DNA of 64,000 bases from contig JAHBTQ010000012.1 in the NCBI GenBank assembly GCA_019638495.1, positions 1-64,000 of the forward strand, in the 5' to 3' direction. The translations under genes and the position numbers were made by a program. Positions 18,939 to 28,105 of this stretch are shown one piece after another. Source of the DNA: Taibaiella sp. (GTDB lineage Bacteria > Bacteroidota > Bacteroidia > Chitinophagales > Chitinophagaceae). Below the pieces are notes generated by a model, which made no database searches, was not told the origin of the DNA, and saw only the letters and a program-made list of their open reading frames with translations. How positions within the stretch are numbered: the stretch's first letter is position 1; each line of letters begins with the position of its first letter.

Positions 18939-20888
18939 TTAGTTTTTCCACCGGCCTTTGATCTGCTCAGAAACGATGTTGCGGATATCGCTGCAGAAGT
19001 CGGCTACCGGCACGCTGCCTTTATCGCCCTCGCCATGCTTGCGCACAGATACGGTGCCGTCTGCGGCTTCCTTCTCACCCACTATCAGCATATAGGGAGT
19101 TTTCATCAGCTCCGTATCGCGGATCTTGCGGCCTATCTTCTCACTGCGCTCATCCAGCTCAGCACGAATATCTGCAGCCTTCAGCTCGGCAGCTACCTTG
19201 TGGGCATACTCGCTATACTTATCGCTGATAGGTAGAATCATTACCTGAAGCGGTGCCAGCCACAAAGGCAGGTTGCCTCCGCAGTGCTCCAGCAGCACAG
19301 CTATGAAACGCTCCATGCTGCCGAATGGTGCACGGTGGATCATTACCGGGCGCTTGCGTGTATTGTCTACATCTACATATTCCAGCTCAAAACGTTCAGG
19401 TAAGTTATAGTCTACCTGGATGGTGCCAAGCTGCCACTTGCGGCCCAGGGCATCGCGCACCATAAAATCGAGCTTGGGACCGTAGAAGGCCGCCTCGCCA
19501 TACTCTATGACCGTTTTCAGTCCCTTGTCGTTTGCTGCGTCTATAATAGCCTGCTCTGCGATGGCCCAGTTTTCCTCGCTGCCTATGTACTTGCTGCGGT
19601 CTTCCTGGTCGCGAAGGGATACCTGGGCAGTATACTCTGTGAAGCCAAGTGACTCGAACACGTATAGCACCAGGTCTATTACCTTTTTGAACTCAGCGCT
19701 TACCTGCTCTGGCATACAGAACAGGTGAGCATCGTCCTGCGTGAAGCCACGTACACGTGTGAGGCCATGCAACTCGCCACGCTGCTCGTAGCGATACACA
19801 GTACCAAACTCGGCCAGGCGTAGTGGCAGGTCTTTATAAGATCTTGGTGATGACTTATAGATCTCGCAGTGGTGTGGGCAGTTCATTGGTTTCAGCATGA
19901 ACTCCTCACCCTCTTGCGGAGTGGTGATGGGGCGGAAGCTGTCCTTACCATATTTTTCCCAGTGACCTGACGTAACATAAAGCTGCTTGCTACCGATGTG
20001 CGGCGTTATAACCGGAAGGTAACCTGTCTCTATCTGAGCACGCTGCAGGAACTGCTGCAGGCGCTCGCGCAGCATAGCACCCTTTGGCAGCCACAAAGGC
20101 AGGCCGCTGCCTACCTTTTCAGAGAAGGTGAACAGTTCCAACTCTTTGCCCAGCCTGCGGTGGTCGCGCTTTTTAGCCTCTTCCAGCAGGGCCAGGTATT
20201 CATCCAGTTCCTTCTGCTGCGGAAAGGTGATGCCATAGATGCGGGTCAGCATCTTGTTCTTTTCGTTGCCGCGCCAGTATGCACCAGCAATGTTGGTGAG
20301 CTTCACCGCTTTGATGGCACCTGTACTAGGTATGTGCGGCCCACGGCAGAGGTCGGTAAAGTTTCCCTGCGTATAGAAGGTGATACTGCCGTCCTGCAGG
20401 CCTTCTAGGAGCTCCAGTTTGTACTGGTCATCTTTCTCGGTGAAGTAGGCAATAGCTTTGTCCTTAGGCATGTCCTGGCGCACGTAGGTATTGTTCTGCT
20501 TGGCCAGTTCCTTCATTTTGTCTTCTATCTTCTTCAGGTCTTCGTCACTGATAGTGCGGTCGCCGAGATCAATGTCATAATAGAAGCCATTTTCGATAGA
20601 TGGACCAATACCGAACTTGGTGCCCGGGTAGAGCGCCTCCAGTGCCTCAGCCATAAGGTGGGCCGATGAGTGCCAGAAAGTAGCCTTTGCGCCAGAGTCG
20701 TCCCACGTGAGGAGCTTGAGGGAAGAATCGGTGTTAATGGGGCGGGATGAATCCCATACTTCTCCATTTACCTCGGCTGCAAGTACCTTTCTTGCCAGCC
20801 CTTCGCTGATAGACTTTGCCACATCAGCGGAAGATGTTCCTGCGGCATACTCGCGTACGGAGCCGTCAGGCAGTGTAATCTTGATCAT
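18939..20888 (-). CDS. thrS: Threonyl-tRNA synthetase
   Basis: 649 residues, full length. N-terminal TGS domain (residues 1-60), editing domain with HSSAHLMAEALEAL (about 77-90), class II catalytic core with MNCPHHCEIY, FGTVYRYEQRGELHGLTRVR and the motif 3 region HRAPFGSMERF, and the C-terminal anticodon-binding domain (LQVMILPISDKYSEYA). It charges tRNA-Thr and clears mischarged Ser. The ATG follows a 535-bp gene-free region. Confidence 0.98.
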   Translation of the reverse strand: MIKITLPDGSVREYAAGTSSADVAKSISEGLARKVLAAEVNGEVWDSSRPINTDSSLKLLTWDDSGAKATFWHSSAHLMAEALEALYPGTKFGIGPSIENGFYYDIDLGDRTISDEDLKKIEDKMKELAKQNNTYVRQDMPKDKAIAYFTEKDDQYKLELLEGLQDGSITFYTQGNFTDLCRGPHIPSTGAIKAVKLTNIAGAYWRGNEKNKMLTRIYGITFPQQKELDEYLALLEEAKKRDHRRLGKELELFTFSEKVGSGLPLWLPKGAMLRERLQQFLQRAQIETGYLPVITPHIGSKQLYVTSGHWEKYGKDSFRPITTPQEGEEFMLKPMNCPHHCEIYKSSPRSYKDLPLRLAEFGTVYRYEQRGELHGLTRVRGFTQDDAHLFCMPEQVSAEFKKVIDLVLYVFESLGFTEYTAQVSLRDQEDRSKYIGSEENWAIAEQAIIDAANDKGLKTVIEYGEAAFYGPKLDFMVRDALGRKWQLGTIQVDYNLPERFELEYVDVDNTRKRPVMIHRAPFGSMERFIAVLLEHCGGNLPLWLAPLQVMILPISDKYSEYAHKVAAELKAADIRAELDERSEKIGRKIRDTELMKTPYMLIVGEKEAADGTVSVRKHGEGDKGSVPVADFCSDIRNIVSEQIKGRWKN

Positions 20889-21423
20889 GTTTAGTTAGTT
20901 AACAACGAAAGCCTACAAACGCCTTCGCCGGATGTCAAATGTCCTATTTAAGCCGTCAAATTCCAAATAACATCCCGTTAGCTATCGGCCCCCAAATCCA
21001 TTTTACAAATTCTCGATAATAGCATCCGGGACCCGATGGTGTATTCGGGACGAAGAACCACCTAATCAGAGGTGCGGGGGACCATAAAGAGTGTCTTGCT
21101 TTTGACCGACTACTTCCGGTTTGCTTCCGGTTTTTGCCGGCGTCGGAAATTGCGTTTCATTCGCAATGTGTTGGTAATCAATTGATTTTTGTTGTCATTT
21201 CCGGTTTTGCCGGTGAAAAATGAAAAGCCGGAAGGAAATGTCACCACACAAGATTCGGTTTCAAACTCGCCATGTCACCTATCGCATCACAAAGGTAACA
21301 CCAGGATCTGCGGGCACGTAAAAATGACCGAAGAAGATATCAACAATTTAGAGGAGGCCGGCCTTCACACTTTTTTGAGAAAAGCGATATGTGTGTTAAT
21401 TTCAGGGAGCAATAAAGCTGCCT
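20889..21423. other. Gene-free region with a CGGAAG-rich repeat copy
   Basis: No convincing gene. A reading frame from 21189 overlaps the next gene in another frame and has no family features. The region holds the 30-bp repeat at 21108-21137, the TTGGTAATCAATTGA motif at 21170-21184 and several short CCGG-flanked inverted repeats up to about 21240. No tRNA or known riboswitch could be recognised. Confidence 0.6.
21108..21137 (-). repeat. CGGAAG-rich dispersed repeat, copy 1
   Basis: On the minus strand this 30-mer matches 58358-58387 at 28 of 30 positions. Nearby, the plus-strand motif TTGGTAATCAATTGA (21170-21184) resembles the TTGATAAyCAATCA core of the other two copies. Confidence 0.75.
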
Positions 21424-21918
21424 ATGAAAGTCATTGCCATGCTGATACTATTGTTGCCGCTGAGCGTGCTGGCCAAAGACCCCTGCAAGCAGATAAAGGA
21501 AACACGTGACGCAAAGACGGGAGCGCTGACCCTGCGCAGCCCGGACATGACAAACATAACTGTACTGAAGCAGTTTCGCACAGATACCTTTTTTGCATTG
21601 CTCATTCACTTTCCCGATGAGCACGAACACTTCAAAGGCGGAGGAGGTGTAATAACGTTTGACGACGGAACATCTATAGCCGACGAGTCTATGACGGTAC
21701 ATTGCGTGCAGGAACAATCTCAACTTGTAGGTGGGCAGATGAGTACCGGCAGCATGAGTGGCAGGTACCTGCTACAGGGCTTCTTTCGGATAACGGAGGA
21801 AAACGCAGCGCATTTTATGTTGAAGAAGATTACTGGCGTGCAACTACATACCGCGGTGCGCCGTGTACCTGCAAAGGAGGCCGAGAAGGTGCAGAAGTGG
21901 GTGGCATGTCTGAAGTAA
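21424..21918 (+). CDS. Secreted protein of unknown function
   Basis: 164 residues with a signal peptide (MKVIAMLILLLPLSVLAKD). The mature part has a conserved-looking core FFALLIHFPDEHEHFKGGGG and VITFDDGTSIADESMTVHC, which resembles small periplasmic proteins that read as beta-sandwich domains. No enzyme motif is seen. It has four Cys, including one near each end of the mature part (PCKQIK, VACLK), which might pair. The gene is isolated, after the repeat-rich gap, with no clear promoter. Confidence 0.65.
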   Translation: MKVIAMLILLLPLSVLAKDPCKQIKETRDAKTGALTLRSPDMTNITVLKQFRTDTFFALLIHFPDEHEHFKGGGGVITFDDGTSIADESMTVHCVQEQSQLVGGQMSTGSMSGRYLLQGFFRITEENAAHFMLKKITGVQLHTAVRRVPAKEAEKVQKWVACLK

Positions 21919-22035
21919 TGTTCTTAGTTTCTTAGCACGAGTAATGCCTCCGCCACCTCGAATTTTTTTAGGATTTGTTAAAACCGTCCGAATTGTTGCT
22001 TCGTAAGTGTTATTCCAAAGCTCAAAAATAACACC

Positions 22036-22209
22036 ATGCAACAGCAACCCCTTGTGCAGGAAACGATGACGATCAATCCCCGCGACTATTTTGTAAAGCG
22101 TCCCCGTGATGCTAAAAAGGCGCCCTCCCCTATAACTGTGCGCTTTGGCAGTATCCTGCCGGGCCGGTTGCTGCCGGGGCGTGCCGCATTAAATATGCTG
22201 AGCCTGTAG
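22036..22209 (+). CDS. Small hypothetical protein (57 residues)
   Basis: A 57-codon frame beginning MQQQPLVQETMTINPRDYFV and ending NMLSL. It is basic and proline-rich, with repeated RPRD/KKAPSP and LPGRLLPGR segments. It starts 117 bp after the previous gene and ends 44 bp before the deiodinase-like gene on the same strand. No family was recognised; coding status rests on the clean start, spacing and biased composition only. Confidence 0.4.
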   Translation: MQQQPLVQETMTINPRDYFVKRPRDAKKAPSPITVRFGSILPGRLLPGRAALNMLSL

Positions 22210-22253
22210 CGTATGCGAAATTCGGTATCTTAGCCACCACTACATTATGGTTT

Positions 22254-22916
22254 ATGAGCTTAAAACTGATACCGTACAGCAAGGATACCTACCCGGAATC
22301 TGAGGTGTTGCTGCGCAGCCGGGAGCACCTTTCCTACATGGACAGGCGGCGTACGGTGCGAGAATTCTCACCACAGCCGATACCGGACAAGGTGATCAGT
22401 AATATCATCATGGCGGCATCTACCGCGCCGTCCGGAGCGCACAAGCAGCCATGGACATTTTGTGTAGTCACAAATACCGATATGAAACGCCAGATACGCG
22501 AAGCGGCAGAGGAAGAAGAGTATAAGAGCTATAACGGCCGCATGAGCGAGGAGTGGCTTGAAGACCTGAGCCACCTGGGCACAGACTGGCACAAACCCTT
22601 TCTGGAAATAGCACCGGCGCTGATAGTGGTGTTTCGCAAATCTTATGACGTGGTAGATGGCCGCAAACGCACCAACTACTATGTGATGGAGTCAGTGGGG
22701 CTGGCATGTGGATTCCTGCTGGAGGCCATACACCATTGCGGGTTGGTGGCGCTAACGCATACGCCCAGCCCTATGAACTTTCTGTGCAAACTGCTGGAAA
22801 GGCCGGAACACGAAAAACCATTCCTGCTGATACCCATTGGTTATCCTGCAGAAGGTACTATGGTGCCGGACCTAAAGAGAAAAACCGAGAAAGAGGTGAT
22901 AACCTGGTACCGATAA
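22254..22916 (+). CDS. Iodotyrosine deiodinase-like nitroreductase family flavoprotein
   Basis: 220 residues. FMN-binding features of the nitroreductase fold are present: RRRTVREFS (about 31-39), STAPSGAHKQPWTF (56-69), and ESVGLACGFLLEAI with THTPSPMNFL near 165. It carries the three residues that hold the zwitterion of the substrate in animal iodotyrosine deiodinase: E89-x3-Y93 in the lid and K114 in DWHKPFLE. The C-terminal VPDLKRK segment also matches the deiodinase family. Known bacterial members reductively remove halogen from halotyrosines. The natural substrate here is not known. It is complete and ends 1 bp before the convergent DUF6624 gene. Confidence 0.85.
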   Translation: MSLKLIPYSKDTYPESEVLLRSREHLSYMDRRRTVREFSPQPIPDKVISNIIMAASTAPSGAHKQPWTFCVVTNTDMKRQIREAAEEEEYKSYNGRMSEEWLEDLSHLGTDWHKPFLEIAPALIVVFRKSYDVVDGRKRTNYYVMESVGLACGFLLEAIHHCGLVALTHTPSPMNFLCKLLERPEHEKPFLLIPIGYPAEGTMVPDLKRKTEKEVITWYR

Positions 22917-22917
22917 A

Positions 22918-23904
22918 CTATTCGATGGCACTTTGTCTTTTTATATAACCCGGTAGTTGCTTCTTGTAGTCCTGCACATTCCACTTTAGTCCGAAGCTTT
23001 CAAGATACTCAGCTATTGGGCCGAGTCCCATCTTTGCGCGGAGCTGGTCTATATGGTCGGGGTCAGCCAGCGGCGCCAGGAAGTCGCCCTGAGGGTCGGA
23101 AGATATTTGTGTGCCATAGGTTTGTTTGCGATGGTGGCCAAGTGCAACCCGGTCTTCCAATAGGGCGAGGTCAGAGGTTTGCGCATTACCTTCCTTCACA
23201 GCCTTTCGCATTGTTGGCAGGTATTTGTGTTGAACAAAAAGCGAAGCATGCTGCACTATAAGGAAGACGATGTTATTGCCGTCATGGCCCACTGCATCAG
23301 GTCCGGGCCAGCCATATTTGTCAATGATAGCTTTAATCTCAACTGTATTCAGCGAGTCATTGGTCTTCATTTTAGCAGAGGCGGCTGCTACTTCTGCAGA
23401 GCCCTTACCATTCTTGGTCAGCGCTTGCATCAACTCTTTTCGTGGTGCCTGGTCGCGCTGGTAAAGTGTTTCGAGTTGTGCGGCGAGTTCCTTGTTGAAT
23501 CGGTTTTCGGCATTCTTTTTGTTTTCTGCTACTCGTTGTGCCAATGCCGCCCATCGCTTGTCAGTGTGCAGAGATGCGAGGTCTTTGTCTTTCTCTAGTG
23601 TTGCTATGTCGGTAAAGTTGTCTTTGTTGGCAAGGTGTTGCAGATGGAAGAAAGCAGAGTCGGGTATTGTGGCCATAGACCATGCGCAGGCAGCATTGTA
23701 CCGGTCTTCAGGTACGGCGGGTGCCACACTGAACGCCTTGGAGTAGGCCTCTGCTGCAGGCTTGTATTGTCCGGTGCTATACAGTTCAAAGCCTTTGAGT
23801 ATCCATTTGTTGTATTCAGGGGAGCCCTGGGCAAATGACGAAGACGACATTACAAGAAGTGCCGTAAACATAACACCAATGGGGGCGAGGGATATTTTGC
23901 TCAT
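22918..23904 (-). CDS. DUF6624 domain protein with TPR-like N-terminal part
   Basis: 328 residues from the ATG at 23904, chosen because it starts a clear signal peptide (MSKISLAPIGVMFTALLVMS, cleavage near SFAQG). An upstream in-frame start exists but would run through the PhoH-side terminator. Residues about 30-110 form TPR-like helices (ELYSTGQYKPAAEAYSKAF). The C-terminal half carries the HDGNNIVFLIVQHAS, LALLEDRVALGHHRKQTYGT and GLGPIAEYLE segments of DUF6624. It is probably periplasmic; the function of the family is unknown. Confidence 0.75.
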   Translation of the reverse strand: MSKISLAPIGVMFTALLVMSSSSFAQGSPEYNKWILKGFELYSTGQYKPAAEAYSKAFSVAPAVPEDRYNAACAWSMATIPDSAFFHLQHLANKDNFTDIATLEKDKDLASLHTDKRWAALAQRVAENKKNAENRFNKELAAQLETLYQRDQAPRKELMQALTKNGKGSAEVAAASAKMKTNDSLNTVEIKAIIDKYGWPGPDAVGHDGNNIVFLIVQHASLFVQHKYLPTMRKAVKEGNAQTSDLALLEDRVALGHHRKQTYGTQISSDPQGDFLAPLADPDHIDQLRAKMGLGPIAEYLESFGLKWNVQDYKKQLPGYIKRQSAIE

Positions 23905-23932
23905 AGTTTGCAAAATACAAACTCCGTGTATC

Positions 23933-23963
23933 AAAAAAGCTCCCGCTGGTAGGCGGGAGCTTT
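23933..23963 (-). terminator. Terminator of the phoH-like gene
   Basis: An 11-bp perfect stem (23936-23946 and 23953-23963, six-base loop), followed on the minus strand by TTTTTTGA. It separates the phoH-like gene from the downstream DUF6624 gene. Confidence 0.85.
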
Positions 23964-23988
23964 GAGTAGCAGGTATTTTAACCATCTA

Positions 23989-25014
23989 TTATCCCTGCGG
24001 ATTATTAAGGCTGTTATACTGGGCGCGGCGTTGCTCTGCACGCTGCTCTTCAATTTGTTCTTCGCGTTCCTGGTCTTTGTCGTAGGCGCGGATGATCTGC
24101 TTCACGAGGCGGTGACGCACCACATCGGCTTCATCGAGCTGCACATGGGCTATGCCTTCTATGTTCTGCAGAATACGTGTCGCTTTCAGCAGACCGCTCT
24201 TCTGATTTTTCGGAAGGTCTACCTGGGAAAGGTCACCCGTTATGATGGCCTTTGCTGATGCGCCTATACGTGTAAGGAACATCTTCAGTTGAAGCTCTGT
24301 TGAGTTCTGAGCCTCGTCGAGGATGATAAACGCATTATCTAGCGTGCGGCCTCGCATGTAGGCAAGCGGTGCTATCTCAATGATGCGGTTCGACATGTAG
24401 TAGTTCAGTTTGTCGCTGGGTATCATGTCATCGAGCGCATCATACAACGGGCGCAGATACGGGTCAATTTTTTCCTTCAGGTCGCCTGGCAGAAAACCAA
24501 GGCTTTCACCGGCTTCTACCGCAGGGCGGGTAAGGATGATCTTGCGCACCGTTTTGTTCTTGAGCGCGCGTACTGCCAGCGCAACAGCAGTATAGGTTTT
24601 GCCGGTACCGGCAGGCCCCAGGGCAAAGATGATGTCATTCTTCTCTGACACTTGCGCCATCAGTTTCTGATTGGCCGTTTTGGCACGTATCACCTTGCCG
24701 TTAGGGCCAAATACGAGTATGTCGTTAGGCACAGCTTCTTCAGTTACTCCGCCTTCGCTTTCCTCGTCGCCGAGAATGCGGGAGAAGTAGTTTTCAGAAA
24801 GGTGTCCGTTTCGTTCTAAATACTGTATTACCTGGCTTATTTTGGCTTGTGCATTTGCTACCTCATCGGGTTGGCCTGTGATTTTGATCTGTGAACCGCG
24901 GGAGAGCAGTTTTAGAAGCGGGAATTTGCGACGGAGGATGTCAAACTTCCCATTGTTTACCCCGAAAAATTCTATGGGGTTCACTGTTTCAAGGTTAATG
25001 ATTGCTTCTGTCAA
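23989..25014 (-). CDS. PhoH-like ATPase
   Basis: 341 residues. A short N-terminal KH-like or docking region (IKITGQPDEVANAQAKI) is followed by the PhoH P-loop domain: Walker A GPAGTGKTYTAVALAV, then RPAVEAGESLGFLPGDLKEK, and Walker B FIILDEAQNST. The C terminus is charged (RAYDKDQEREEQIEEQRAEQ). PhoH family ATPases are linked to RNA metabolism and often lie next to ybeY, which is not adjacent here. The start ATG at 25014 follows a 394-bp gene-free region. Confidence 0.92.
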   Translation of the reverse strand: MTEAIINLETVNPIEFFGVNNGKFDILRRKFPLLKLLSRGSQIKITGQPDEVANAQAKISQVIQYLERNGHLSENYFSRILGDEESEGGVTEEAVPNDILVFGPNGKVIRAKTANQKLMAQVSEKNDIIFALGPAGTGKTYTAVALAVRALKNKTVRKIILTRPAVEAGESLGFLPGDLKEKIDPYLRPLYDALDDMIPSDKLNYYMSNRIIEIAPLAYMRGRTLDNAFIILDEAQNSTELQLKMFLTRIGASAKAIITGDLSQVDLPKNQKSGLLKATRILQNIEGIAHVQLDEADVVRHRLVKQIIRAYDKDQEREEQIEEQRAEQRRAQYNSLNNPQG

Positions 25015-25408
25015 TGTGCTTCGGTTTTATGGTTATAAATAAAACAACAAATTGCGTACCAAATACTTCCGGGCGGTACGGTAAAGGTGTCCCTAAGGCT
25101 GTGCCGCACGCAGAACGGGCGATTTTAACAGTCTGTGAGATGTGAAGTGTGTAAGCGAACACGTGCCGATAGCTATTATGGCCCAGGCAGCGGTGTTTCT
25201 ATTTCGAGGATTTACTTCCTCAACTTATGTTCAAAGAACTGCAGGATAAGTTACCCACTGCTGCCAATTGATCGTGTATTGGAATAATGGTTAAAGTGAA
25301 ATTACACACAGCAGAAATAGAGAAGTGCCTGAGTTTTGCACCGTGGTGGAAAACTCGTGAAAGATGCGATGGGAAAAGAAAAGCCCCGATTTTCGCGGGG
25401 CTTAACAA
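25015..25408. other. Gene-free region between phoH-like gene and msrA
   Basis: No convincing gene or known RNA was recognised. A 63-codon plus-strand frame (25287-25478) overlaps the msrA 3' end and has no features. The msrA terminator occupies the right end. Confidence 0.5.
25371..25403 (-). terminator. Terminator of msrA
   Basis: An 8-bp GC-rich stem (25381-25388 and 25396-25403, seven-base loop), followed on the minus strand by CTTTTCTTTT. It lies 6 bp after the msrA stop codon. Confidence 0.8.
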
Positions 25409-26077
25409 TTATTTGATTTTGTTTTTAAAGACCTTTTTAAACTTGTCTACTTTAGGCCCCACTACAAACTGGCAGTAGGGTTGTGTCTTATTGTCATTGT
25501 AATAGTTCTGGTGGTAGTCTTCTGCTATGTAAAACTTTTTGAAGGGCGCTATCTCTGTAACCACCGGGTCATTGAATGCTTTTTCTTCATTCAGTTTCTT
25601 CTTGTATTCCTCTGCTTTGCGGTGTTGTTCTTCGTTGTGATAGAAAATGACAGAGCGGTACTGGGTGCCTACGTCGTTTCCCTGGCGGTTCAGTGTGGTG
25701 GGGTCGTGGCATGTCCAGAAGGCGGCAAGGAGCTCATCGTATGATATCACTGCGGGGTCGTAGTAAATGTTACAAACCTCTGCATGACCCGTTGTGCCTG
25801 TGCATACATCTTTGTAAGTAGGATTGTCAACTGCGCCGCCACTAAAGCCTGACTCCACAAGGCGCACGCCTTTCAGCATCTGGAACTGTGCCTCTGTGCA
25901 CCAATAGCAGCCGGCACCGAATGTGGCTATTTCTTCTTTGTGCGATTTTTCTGTACTTGCTGTAGTGTTCATTTTTTTGAAGGTTGCTGATGTGTGGTAG
26001 TTGTCTTTTTGTGCACATGCCTGCAGTTGCAGCATGAGCATGACGAGTGGTAGACAGAACCGAATGATGTTTTTCAT
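25409..26077 (-). CDS. msrA: Peptide methionine sulfoxide reductase MsrA, exported lipoprotein form
   Basis: 222 residues from the ATG at 26077. The N terminus MKNIIRFCLPLVMLMLQLQA followed by CAQ is a lipoprotein signal, so the enzyme is likely tethered outside the cytoplasm. The catalytic motif is ATFGAGCYWCTEAQF (GCFW-type), with the family segments SGFSGG, YDPAVISYDELL, HDPTTLNRQGNDVGTQYRS. It reduces methionine-S-sulfoxide in proteins; the additional Cys in GCYWC may serve as resolving residue. There is no MsrB domain fused. A perfect TAAATTTG promoter element lies 7-14 bp before the ATG, which excludes the longer frame that starts with TTG. Confidence 0.94.
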   Translation of the reverse strand: MKNIIRFCLPLVMLMLQLQACAQKDNYHTSATFKKMNTTASTEKSHKEEIATFGAGCYWCTEAQFQMLKGVRLVESGFSGGAVDNPTYKDVCTGTTGHAEVCNIYYDPAVISYDELLAAFWTCHDPTTLNRQGNDVGTQYRSVIFYHNEEQHRKAEEYKKKLNEEKAFNDPVVTEIAPFKKFYIAEDYHQNYYNDNKTQPYCQFVVGPKVDKFKKVFKNKIK

Positions 26078-26083
26078 GCTTAT

Positions 26084-26091
26084 CAAATTTA
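26084..26091 (-). promoter_or_regulatory. Promoter -7 element of msrA
   Basis: Minus strand TAAATTTG, a perfect -7 consensus, ending 7 bp before the ATG; the transcript would have almost no leader. Confidence 0.55.
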
Positions 26092-26177
26092 CGGGTATAT
26101 ACGGTACAGGGTATCAGCAGGGTTTTATGTGGCTGTGGGTTTATAGATGCTTTAACAAAAGCACTATAATAAGCAAT

Positions 26178-26205
26178 GAAAAAGCCGCCCAAATGGGGCA
26201 GCTTT
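26178..26205 (-). terminator. Terminator of aspS
   Basis: AAAGC-x-GCCC paired with GGGC-x-GCTTT around a short loop (one bulged base in each arm), with A/T-rich flanks; 18 bp beyond the aspS stop on the minus strand. Confidence 0.65.
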
Positions 26206-26222
26206 CGATATTTAGGGGACAA

Positions 26223-28001
26223 CTATAGTCCCAGTTCTTTGCGCTGTTTGTCATCTATTGATGAAGGAGCATCCAGCATGGTGTCGCGTCCCTGGTTATT
26301 TTTAGGGAAGGCAATGAAATCGCGGATGCCTTCCTGTCCGCCTATGAGTGCACACATACGGTCAAAGCCGAACGCAAGGCCACCGTGCGGCGGCGCGCCG
26401 TACTCGAATGCACCCAGCAGGAAGCCAAACTTTTCCTGTGCCTCTTCCTTGCTCATGCCCAGTGCGGCGAACATTTTTTCCTGCAGGTCCCGCTGGTGAA
26501 TGCGTATGGAGCCGCCGCCTATCTCCGTGCCATTCAGCACCATGTCATATGCGTTCGCTTTGATGCGGCTGTATTTGCTCAGGTCATTCATCCACTCTAT
26601 GTGCTCTGGCTTGGGAGAGGTAAACGGATGGTGACGGGCCACCCAGCGGTTTTCCTCTTCGTCATGCTCAAAGAGCGGGAAGTCAATAACCCACAGCGGC
26701 TTATACTCGTCTGCCTTGCGCAGGCCCAGTCTGTTGCCCATCTCCAGGCGCAGCTCGCTCATTGCCTTGCGGGTGCGTGGTTCCGCACCTGCCAGTATCA
26801 GAATGAGGCTGCCGGCCTCGGCGTTGCAGAATGAAGCGATGGCTTTCAGCCGGTCTTCGGGGAAGAACTTGTCTACACTGCTCTTGTAGGTGCCGTCCGT
26901 GTTGCACTTGATGTACACCAGGCCGCTCATGCCTATTTGCGGGCGCTTCACCCATTCTGTTATCTCGTCCAGCTGCTTACGCGTGTATTCACTGCAGCCG
27001 GGCACATTTATTGCCAGGATAGTTTCCGCACTGTTAAATACTGGGAACTCGCTTTTCCAGAGCTCACCACCCGTAGGGTCTGCGATTTCCAGCTCGCCAT
27101 ACATCGGAGTTTTGATGTTGTTGATGGTCATACCGAAGCGGATATCTGGCTTGTCATTACCATAGTGCCACATAGCTTCGTCCCAGGTCATGCGCGGGAA
27201 CGCTTCTTTCATTTCCAGTCCCTTCACATCATTGAATACGTGCTTAAAGAGACCTTCAAAGATGTTGATAACATCCTCCTGCTCCACAAAGCTCATTTCG
27301 CAGTCTATCTGGGTAAACTCCGGCTGGCGGTCTGCACGCAGGTCTTCGTCGCGGAAACACTTCACTATCTGGTAGTAACGGTCATAGCCACTCACCATCA
27401 GCAGTTGCTTAAATGTTTGCGGGCTTTGCGGCAGGGCGTAGAACTGCCCTTGGTTCATGCGGCTGGGTACTATGAAGTCGCGCGCACCCTCCGGTGTGCT
27501 GCGGATGAGGAAGGGCGTTTCAATATCCCAAAAGCCCTGTCCATCCAGGTAGTTGCGCACAGAGCGGTTTACACGGTAGCGCAGCTCCATATTATGTTTC
27601 AGGGTTGGTCGGCGCAGGTCCAGGTAGCGATACTTCATGCGCAGTTCATCGCCGCCATCCGTATTTTCTTCAATGGTAAAGGGAGGTGTCGCCGCACTGT
27701 TCATCACTACGTAGTCTACCACCTCTATTTCTACTTCCCCGGTTGGGATTTTTGTATTCTTATTTGTGCGCTCTATCACCTTGCCCGTGGCCTGTATTAC
27801 AAACTCACGTCCCAGTGGCTGAGCGTCAAGGCGCGGATTTAGTTCCTCATTAAAGTAGAGCTGGGTGATACCGTAGCGGTCGCGAAGATCAACAAAGGTG
27901 ATGCTGCCAAACTTACGCACGGCCTGAACCCAGCCGGCCATTTTTACTTCTTTACCAACATGCTGCATGCGCAGCTCTCCGCAGGTGTGTGAACGATACA
28001 T
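26223..28001 (-). CDS. aspS: Aspartyl-tRNA synthetase
   Basis: 592 residues from the ATG at 28001 (MYRSHTCGELRMQHVGKEVK), the usual beginning of bacterial AspRS; a longer frame exists but adds no family sequence. N-terminal OB-fold anticodon domain (about 1-110), class II core with FRDEDLRADRQPEFTQID, the bacterial GAD insertion domain (around 300-410), and motif 3 GLAFGFDRMCAL near the C terminus. It charges tRNA-Asp. It reads away from the toxin-antitoxin genes. Confidence 0.97.
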   Translation of the reverse strand: MYRSHTCGELRMQHVGKEVKMAGWVQAVRKFGSITFVDLRDRYGITQLYFNEELNPRLDAQPLGREFVIQATGKVIERTNKNTKIPTGEVEIEVVDYVVMNSAATPPFTIEENTDGGDELRMKYRYLDLRRPTLKHNMELRYRVNRSVRNYLDGQGFWDIETPFLIRSTPEGARDFIVPSRMNQGQFYALPQSPQTFKQLLMVSGYDRYYQIVKCFRDEDLRADRQPEFTQIDCEMSFVEQEDVINIFEGLFKHVFNDVKGLEMKEAFPRMTWDEAMWHYGNDKPDIRFGMTINNIKTPMYGELEIADPTGGELWKSEFPVFNSAETILAINVPGCSEYTRKQLDEITEWVKRPQIGMSGLVYIKCNTDGTYKSSVDKFFPEDRLKAIASFCNAEAGSLILILAGAEPRTRKAMSELRLEMGNRLGLRKADEYKPLWVIDFPLFEHDEEENRWVARHHPFTSPKPEHIEWMNDLSKYSRIKANAYDMVLNGTEIGGGSIRIHQRDLQEKMFAALGMSKEEAQEKFGFLLGAFEYGAPPHGGLAFGFDRMCALIGGQEGIRDFIAFPKNNQGRDTMLDAPSSIDDKQRKELGL

Positions 28002-28081
28002 ATATTGTATATTATAAAGGAGTGCGAAGATAATGGATTGGCAGGAGACGGTAGGCAGATGGTAGCAATACAATAATTGAG

Positions 28082-28089
28082 TAAATTTG
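28082..28089 (+). promoter_or_regulatory. Promoter -7 element of the toxin-antitoxin operon
   Basis: TAAATTTG, a perfect -7 element, 17 bp before the antitoxin ATG. The -33 position holds ATGG at 19 nt spacing, a weak match. Confidence 0.5.
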
Positions 28090-28105
28090 TGTATAACCCG
28101 ACAAT

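Noticed and set aside
21189..21509. A 106-codon frame before the secreted 164-residue protein.
   Set aside because: It overlaps that gene's signal peptide in another frame and covers repeat DNA.
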